Source: Clytia hemisphaerica (Eukaryota > Cnidaria > Hydrozoa > Leptothecata > Clytiidae). Taken from it: a stretch of DNA of 64,000 nt. This document shows, in pieces, positions 57,216 through 64,000 of this stretch (position 1 is the first letter of the stretch; each line of letters starts with the position of its first letter). A program made the translations under genes and the position numbers. A model generated the notes under the pieces. It searched no databases. It saw only the letters and a list, made by a program, of their open reading frames with translations, and was not told the DNA's origin. The stretch spans positions 328,347 through 392,346 of the forward strand of contig CACVBU010000349.1 of assembly GCA_902728285.1 (NCBI GenBank), written 5' to 3'.

Positions 57216-58231
57216 GAAAAATCGAAGTGTTGGATGGGAGCTCACACGGTTGTCACCGCAGTGGTAGATATGATCCACCCACTCTTGATAATCAGGGGTT
57301 GTTAGTTGAGGAATGGTGATGTCTGCTGAACCATTGATAAATATTGTTGGAAAAGCCATTGCAAAAAAACCACATGTTTTCCTTTCGGGCACAAGTTCAC
57401 GTTTTTCACTTGTTATTTCGGCCACCCCAACTCTTTGAAGGCGTACAAGATCTTGTACAGTCTCTTCATCATCTACAATTTTCTGTAAAAGTTTCTCAAG
57501 ATTCTTATCAACATCATTAGGTTCAAGTGGTGAGACAACACCTGAATGTGTATTTTCCAAATCTGAGGATCCTGGTTGACCTTCAGATAAATTCTTATTC
57601 AAGTTGGGAACCTTTGTTTTGTATTCAAGATTTGGAACACCTGGACAAATTTGTCGGCCATCATTAGGCAAATTCTCTAATCTTACATGGTCAATTATAA
57701 CATCAAAATAAAAAGGGTTGGGAAGCCATAGAAAAAACCTGCCTTTTAGAGGTGTGTTAATATGATCTGGTCCATCATAAACTTTAGAACTAGGAAAGGC
57801 AGTAACCATTCCACCATGTGGAAAACCAAAGACGAGCCCTTTCAAAGCCTGTTCAACATTATCTCGTTTGACAATAAAGTCTTTCAAAACTTCCCCATTC
57901 TCGCCTTTCTTTCGAACCAATATAATTCCTACTTCTTGGGGAGGCTTGGCAAAGTCTTTGCAATTTTCATGTCATGTGGAACTGCAATAGAATGGCCGCG
58001 TCCTTTCAGCATGCCGTATTTAAGGATGGTAATATTAGTTATTATGTTGATTTTTGAAATCATGGCCGTTTCCAGAATACTCAGATTTTTCAGGTATGGG
58101 GGAATTTCTTCAAAATGCATATTATTATGTAATGTCCCATCTCCATGACTACTACTATCATCATTCCCGTACATGGAAAAAATACCAGAAAATTTGGGGG
58201 CGGCAGGTGGATTTTTTCTTCTTGGCGACAT
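57210..58231 (-). pseudogene. Helitron pre-Rep conserved region
   Basis: Two open segments, 58231-57929 and 57920-57210, shift at a CCTCCCC run near 57940. The first has LKNLSILETAMISKINI..GRGHSIAVPHD, the conserved block found before Rep in Helitrons (DUF6570-like). The second has VRKK..VEQALKGL..GGMV and MAFPTIFINGSAD..EWVDHIYHCGDNRVSSHPTLRFF, the usual lead-in to Rep. It ends in a T-rich run, where the next shift occurs. Confidence 0.75.
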
Positions 58232-59636
58232 CTAATGCACTTACCATCCTCCCCTACTGACCATGAAGCTGGGGAAAACAAATCATTGTTGTTCAATTCA
58301 GGCTCAACATGAACAGTTTCATGAAAAACAGGTCTAACTTCATTACAAATTTTACATCGATCGATGTTGTGTTTTAACTCCCCTTCCTCAAAAATGCTCG
58401 CTGCTTCAACTACCCTAGGATTAGAATGTAAACAACTGTTATTACTGAGAGGTCTTTCTTCAGCATTATGAACAGATTCTGCTGCTTCAACAACCCTAGG
58501 ATTTGAATGTAAACAACTGTTGTTACTATCAGACCTTTCTTCAGCATTATGAATAGATTTTTCTCTCATAACACGATTCATTCTATTTCTACGATTTCTT
58601 TGCTCGCGAACAGTTTGATTATTAGAAGGTGCAATGTATGCGATACCATCACGAGCACATAATAATTTAAGTTCTTCTTCTACATTGCTCTTTTTCTTTG
58701 CACTTGTTATCTTACTTCTAAGAGATCTTCTTCTTTTCCGCTTGTCTGAAACAGACTCTTCAGCAGAAGGCTCAATATATTTCAAACCATAAAGGGTACA
58801 CTTTGCCTGTATTTCTATTTCAGGGTCAACAGACACCTTTTGTAAAGGAGGTTTTCGTATTTTATTTTTTTTGCTGGGAGGAGCTGCTTGATCTTTCTCA
58901 CCTTGAGACTCTCGTTTTCTTATTATCTCTACATTTTCAATCGAGAAGTCAACAGTTTCTTGCTGGTTAAAATTGGCTAAAATCCCCCCATCACCAGGTA
59001 ACAATGATTGGAAATGATTATTGTTAATTCCGGCCAAAAGAAAGTAAGAACTGACCGGCATATCTACATGAAATTCTAAGTGAGGAGAATCCCGGAAACA
59101 ACTTGTAACCTTTAGGGGATTATTTACGCTGCAGCTTTCAGAATTGATGCATATATTTCTACCAAGCAAGATAGCTGCAGCATTGATAAAGACCTCTGTG
59201 GTGTACACTGCTCCCAAGAAAATCCTTCAGCCCTGCGAATATCAATTGCCCCCTGTTCAAAGAAAGTTCTATATCCAACAATGTATGGAGACTCCTCTAC
59301 AGTTAGACGACTTTGATCCCGCACAAAATTGACGACTGCCTGGCGTAAGATAAGATGGTTTGGATACTGTAACCTTAAGGCTGAAACATCACCAAAATCT
59401 GTACGATCGTTAAGTTGCTCTACAATGGTGTGATAAAAGCAATTACCATCTCCGGGGGTTTCACTCACACAAAAAACATTTAAGCCATGGCTACGGGCAG
59501 TTCTTAAAATCTGGGGAACACAACTATACCTGGGCCAGACTGTTCTTGGAAGTTTTCTAAAATTCCCAACAAGAGTTCTTCTGGTACTCCCAATTAAGTT
59601 TCTAATATTATCAACATTAAGGCTGGGGATAAACAT
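58090..59636 (-). pseudogene. Helitron OTU-like cysteine protease and linker
   Basis: 59636-59124 opens with an OTU domain: ETPGDGNCFYHTIVEQL carries the catalytic Cys66 in the DGNC motif. The domain continues after a one-base shift near 59212 in the second frame (59217-58090) as GAVYTTEVFINAAAILLGRNI, with the catalytic His in NNNHFQSLLPG (H68). The linker has two related YGLKYIEPS / DGIAYIAPS blocks followed by Arg-rich stretches, and a duplicated NNSCLHSNPRVVEAA segment. Two CxxC pairs (CKICNEV, CIRCRQ) near the end suggest a zinc site. The last shift is in a C5 run near 58195. Confidence 0.8.
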
Positions 59637-60002
59637 TTCAAATTATATGTATATATCTTTGAGACGAAAATAATAATACTTATCTAAATCTTGTAATGTT
59701 CAAATGATTACACTTCTGCATACACTTTTTTACACTTCTGCATACACTTTTCTTCTTGAAATACTTTTCAACATTCAAAATTGTGATTTGTTTGTGAAAT
59801 TACAACTGGAGGGTTGGATCTAACATAATCTCGCTAATTTGGACCGGCGGGAAAAAATGAAACAATTTACATCACAAAAAGTCGCACTTGATTGGATAGT
59901 CAAACTCGATATAACTTTTATTTAATAAGATAATGAAAAGTCTACTTTGCTCGGGTTTTTTTCGTGAACCAAATCGGTAGCATTTCTTGAACATATACAA
60001 AT
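59637..60002. other. 5' flank of the Helitron coding region
   Basis: A perfect direct repeat of TACACTTCTGCATACACTT at 59709 and 59731. It may belong to the Helitron's 5' terminal region. No gene. Confidence 0.4.
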
Positions 60003-60248
60003 TTACGTCCCGCGTACGCAGATCTTGCCAAAGGATGCGGAACGCAGACCAGTAGTTTCATTACTCTTGTTAGCCTTAGGTCCAACATTGATATTTTTGA
60101 AATCTTCAAGGAACGAGGGTGTTTCTGTAGAAGGGGCTACAGGCTCTGCACCAGTCTCGATGTCAGGTGTGACACAGACAGTTTGATCTGGTGTAACCAA
60201 ATCACTTGATTTTGAAGGATTTTCTTGGGAGTAGTTTTTTTTGATCAA
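60003..60248 (-). CDS. Possible exon, Ser/Thr/Pro-rich
   Basis: About 75 open codons ending in TAA, with repeated VTPD and STETPS phrases. It follows the coiled-coil exon series on the same strand and would make a plausible terminal exon. However, its only nearby acceptor (CTCCCAAG) gives the wrong phase for the exon at 60395-60445. It starts without an ATG. Confidence 0.3.
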   Translation of the reverse strand: MIKKNYSQENPSKSSDLVTPDQTVCVTPDIETGAEPVAPSTETPSFLEDFKNINVGPKANKSNETTGLRSASFGKICVRGT

Positions 60249-60394
60249 ATAATTATTTAAATGTCACACAAGTTGAATTTTCGTGTGAGGATTCTATGAA
60301 AGTGATGTGATTTAAATAGAAAAATAATGATTTGATTATATCATGCCTCCCCTTTTAAGTTCAGAATTCAAAATAGAATATATGATAGTCATAC

Positions 60395-61729
60395 CATGGT
60401 GGTGGAATTATTCTCTTTGTTGGCGTCAGTATTAGTTTGTTTGGACTTCATGAAAGAAAAAAAGAAAGAAAAGAATCATTTATTTGTAGGGTGTCCTTGA
60501 AATTCATCGGAATACTTCAATTAAAGTTTGATTCAATGCAACTTACTTTGACAGTGCTACTCTTGAGATCATTTTGTAATTGCTGAATTTTGTGAGGAAG
60601 TAGCAATGATCGCTCTCTAGGTTAGGTTAAGAAATAAAGGAAAGTGTAACTGCAATTTGCCATGAAGCTAGAAAGATTAAGAAGTTATTTTCAATTTTGT
60701 CACTATCAAATGATAAGCATATTTACCGATTGCATTGTGATGATCTCGTCTTTTTCAAGAAGGGCAGTATCCACTAAAATTTTAACAACATTTTTTAATT
60801 CTAATTTATAATTCCTAAGAAATGCATGGTTATAGAGTTATATGTATTTTTTGTAAAAAGATTGGATATTACCTGAGGGAAATGATGTCCATAATGATTA
60901 AATAGTACTTCAAAGGAAAAAAGAATTCCAGCTCAATTTCCTTAATAAATTAAAACAAAGTTTTTTCCTGATGAAAAAATAAGTGAAAAAATAGTTACAA
61001 TCTTCGATTCTCTGATTGAGTAAATAAATTTCCGAGTCTTTGACTGAGCACTCAAGACATTGCATGTTTGATTTCCTGAATTATAAAATTATGAGTAAAA
61101 TTTACAGTTTTCTTATTGTACATGAAAATTGAAAATAAAGAAAGTAGTTGGAACAAAAATATCGAAGAAAAATCAAATTCATAATACATTTAACTACCTT
61201 GTTAAATTGGTAAATGTCTTAATTGTTTCTCTTCCATCTAAAAGAAAAAGTAATATTTTCATTCTTTAGATAGAATAAACTTTGCAAAACATAGTGAACC
61301 ATACTGAACAAGTTTTGCATTTACCATACCTAGAGAAATAATTTAAATAAATCTTCAGTCATTATAAAACAGGCACTTCATAAAATTACCTGCTTCTTTT
61401 ACTGTTGTTGCAGTTTTAACCATGTTCCTGAAAGATAAAAGTGAAAATCTCGTTAATAAGGGAAGAAATTTTTGGGGAAAGAAAATTTAACAAATTTTGG
61501 GAGGTTTGCCAAAATTGATTCATCAAGGAAAATTACTTTTCCATAATGATAAAAGAGGTGCAGACATATTTGAGGTAAAATAATTATTAAAAATTTCATG
61601 GAATGGTAGCAAACATTACTAACAGCAACTTTTGTTTGCTCTGAGCATCTTTCTTGGCTGCCTCATCCTTCTTTTCTTTTCGAAATTGTTGTTCCTCTAT
61701 TTGCAAATCTGGCTTATCATTGTTCGAAA
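60395..61729 (-). CDS. Seven-exon coiled-coil protein fragment
   Basis: Minus-strand exons 61630-61729, 61390-61427, 61198-61237, 60999-61075, 60727-60773, 60547-60612 and 60395-60445 (100, 38, 40, 77, 47, 66 and 51 nt) each sit between AG and GT. They join in one continuous phase into about 139 residues. The first exon is Lys/Glu-rich (EEQQFRKEKKDEAAKKDAQ). Exons 4-6 give a heptad-like coiled coil (LLNQRIEDLDTALLEKDEI..LLLPHKIQQLQNDLK), and the last is polar (NTDANKENN). The 5' end lies further right (exon 1 starts mid-codon) and the 3' end is unresolved. The phase agreement across seven short exons is the main evidence. No family recognised. Confidence 0.6.
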
Positions 61730-61740
61730 CTGAAAATAGA

Positions 61741-62666
61741 AAAAGAGAACCATTATCAAATGATTATATGATGAGAAAAGAGCAAGACGGCAAATAGCAA
61801 GGGAGATTTTAGCAATAACGGTTGGCATTATAAGTTGATATAAAGTATATATAAACTCCCATTATAACGGCAATATAAGTCTTCACGGCAGACGAAGCGA
61901 TCGAGGCAGGTCACTCGATTCGCAAGTTGCAAGCAAAATATTCATAGGGTCGTGGAGGGTGTCTATCTAAAAAATCCTGCATTACTAAAAGTTGGTGAAA
62001 AGTTGACAAAACAACGACAAATTTCATAAAGAACGGCAGAAAAAAACAAAAAAAAAAACACGGTAAAAACAGCTAAAACAGCTAAAATTCCATATTGTGA
62101 CCCTGAAAAGCCTAAATTTTAGGTATAATGGTCTTAATAGGGAAATAATGAAAACACTAAAATGTGGGTTTTTCCACGATGTAAGTCCCTAATAAGTCCA
62201 TTTAAGTGTCCGTTTCGCTCCCCACCATAAAAGGCCCGCCAAAAACCGCGGGCGGCACATTATCCCGCAAACCTAGTGCCCTCTGCTCCCCGGGAATTTA
62301 TAATGAATTTACAAAGAAAAATGTTATCCACGGTGAAATTATAAAGGTACCGGGTCACTGAAACAGGCGTGCATTCTTTGCTTTTTTCTAAGAACAATTG
62401 ATTGAGTGTATAAATACAGTAATGCAGAAATGGCATCTGTTCGACTCGAGAAGTGTCACTCTTATTAAATATTTGACATCTAGTCCTTTCGATACGGAAA
62501 GGCAAATATATTTTTTGACATCTTTTTACTTAAGGAAGAAATTTTAGTGTATTGCTTGGAAATTTTCCAATAAAGTGCAGCCAGAACATTCTTTTGGGAA
62601 AGTCGTTAAAAATACTCTCGGTAAAGCAGACTGTAACCATCAAAACGACAAATAATGCTATACTAT
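61741..62666. other. No gene; eroded MITE end
   Basis: 62215-62295 has GCGGGCGGCACATTATCCCGC and TAGTGCCC..CCCCGGGA, like the right end of a hAT-like MITE whose left end is missing. The rest is AT-rich. An 81-codon minus frame at 62260-62505 has no support. Confidence 0.35.
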
Positions 62667-62931
62667 GGGGGGGGTTTGTACTTTTACGGTGTGACGGGAT
62701 TGGCCCTCTTTTAGTACGGTATTACGGGATTTGACGAGAAAAAAAAACGGGAAAACGGTATTTTAAAATCAGACGGTGACGGTATTTGGCCTTATTTTTT
62801 GTCATTATGCCGGTATTTGAACCTGTACAAACCGGTGTGACGGTGTTATTACCTTTTTCAATTTTCGGGATTCCGGGATTCAACTAAAATTTTGACGGGA
62901 AAACGGTATTTCGAACCACTACAAACCCCCC
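62667..62931. mobile_element. MITE with GGGGGGTTTGTA ends and ACGGTATT repeats
   Basis: Ends GGGGGGGGTTTGTAC and a complement, ACTACAAACCCCCC, flanked by TACTAT / TACTGT (an imperfect 6-bp duplication). The interior repeats GACGGGAAAACGGTATT, GTGACGGT and similar. Non-coding. Confidence 0.65.
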
Positions 62932-64000
62932 TACTGTATGCTATATACTATCAACTGAAACACACTCTGTAACACTTAGGGTATTCTTGCGGAGAAAAAT
63001 TGTCCTCGCTTACTTAAAAAAAAAAGTGAAAAAGTTGAAAAGAAAAGAAAAAGAAAAAGGAGAAGTAAAGAAGAAAGATATTAGAAATGACATGTGTCTC
63101 ATTCATACAACCTAGCAACGCTTAACATATCAAGCAAAAACATCTGCTGCTCTTTCAAGTAATGCTTTTATTTGTATGCGAATATACGTTTATTGAAAAA
63201 AAGTTTTCTCTTGTCTTTATTCATCACTATTGATGAATCATACCGTACATGATTTTCTATCCTGGTGAGATATGAGCAAATTTATTCTAACTTTCATCTC
63301 CCGACAATAGCGAGTTTTATATTGAATAAATTTCCCCAAGAATCCTCTATCAAACTATTCATCGTCGTCTTGATGTCAGCCAGCCCAAAACTTAAGGTTG
63401 TCAATTGATAAACTGATTTTAGAAGGAAGAGTTTTTCCTTTGATAATTGTTACTTTATCCTTATGGAAAAGCAACGATAGAAATGACGTCAGGTGTATCA
63501 TACATTCATTATAAATTTCTGCAACAAACATCAACTTCAAGTTAGCATTATCAGGTATATTGTCTAGAAAATCTTTTTCTTCTAGCTTTGTTGCTCTACA
63601 GGTCATATTTCCACGCATAACAAAGAGTCTTTCAATGGAAAAATCATGTTTCAAAAATTACGTCTAATCGAAGTCAAAGTATTCCGAAAACAAAGGGAAA
63701 AGGGAGACTAAATAACGCACTCATTGTGCTCAGAGGAGCTTTAGTGACTTTTAAGGCAATTTCGCCACTTTGCAAAGATATTTTATCATTGTCATTTTGC
63801 AATTGACAAAGGGGAACTTGGTCATTTCTCCTGAAAGGAGCTCTATCTCATCACCGAATCACTATTGTTACCGAGGATCAACTATTGTTGCTCGTTATTC
63901 TGGAACCTTCCGCAATATCAATTCAAAAAACTTGATAAGCTTCTATGTCGAATCGCATCCTTTGTAACGCTAAAGTATTCAACAACTGAGGATGTAATAA
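62932..64000. other. Right edge; one weak open frame
   Basis: A 92-codon minus frame at 63376-63654 has protein-like composition (NMTCRATKLEEKDFLDNIPDNA) but no recognised domain or phase-matched neighbour. A purine run (GAAAAGAAAAAGAAAAAGGAG) lies near 63035. Nothing else seen. Confidence 0.3.

Larger units (their letters stand above)
53445..59636 (-). mobile_element. Helitron with OTU protease and Rep-helicase, frameshifted
   Basis: A 6.2-kb coding span reading right to left: OTU cysteine protease, charged linker, conserved Helitron pre-Rep region, HUH Rep with a two-Tyr motif, and PIF1-type helicase. The order and the OTU domain fit Helitron2/Helentron-type elements of animals. About five single-base frameshifts split it. 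Termini (TC/CTRR or short asymmetric repeats) were not identified, so only the coding extent is given. Confidence 0.85.

Overview
This is eukaryotic genomic DNA, AT-rich, with GT-AG introns, LINE elements, a Helitron, Tc1/mariner-, hAT- and pogo-like MITEs and minisatellites, and very little host coding sequence. There are no bacterial gene clusters, rRNAs or tRNAs. The mix (G/C-run hAT MITEs, CR1/L2-like LINEs with a PHD finger, an animal-type integrase-core gene, a divergent kinase-like gene) suggests an early-branching animal such as a cnidarian or sponge. That placement is inference; no marker gene fixes the species.

The most striking object is at 7135-19905. It is a head-to-tail array of three near-identical 4,190-bp units plus one extra 202-bp terminal block. 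Each unit encodes two convergent proteins: a Tc1/mariner-type DD34E transposase (+) and a CRESS-DNA-virus-like Rep with a HUH endonuclease and an SF3 helicase (-). A 100-bp nested palindrome lies between their 3' ends. The 202-bp blocks carry inverted ends (CAATCCTGGC.. / ..GCCAGTATTG). The whole array is flanked by TA on both sides, while the internal blocks are flanked by GA/TC. The simplest reading is a circle that replicates by Rep-driven rolling circle and was inserted as a concatemer at a TA site by its own transposase. No capsid gene is seen.

Other regions. 1-7132: non-coding DNA with repeats, one hAT-like MITE and a decayed acidic exon. 19971-23760: a cluster of MITEs, a 68-bp minisatellite and a 5'-truncated LINE. 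24162-27068: a three-exon integrase-core (DDE) gene of 494 codons. 27573-30997: a three-exon pseudokinase gene of 406 codons whose first intron holds a 1.4-kb element. 31000-35650: non-coding and repeat-rich. 35811-40509: a nearly full-length but broken LINE (ORF1 intact, ORF2 with one frameshift and two stops). 41426-44849: nested hAT-like MITEs. 47052-48127: the last exon of an unrecognised protein. 49041-50592: two MITEs. 53445-59636 (-): a Helitron with an OTU protease, Rep and PIF1-like helicase, interrupted by about five single-base frameshifts, all in or beside short homopolymers. 60395-61729 (-): seven small exons that join in phase into a coiled-coil protein. The remainder has no supportable gene.

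All exon joins were made by eye from splice sites and reading phase. Family names rest on visible motifs, not on searches.
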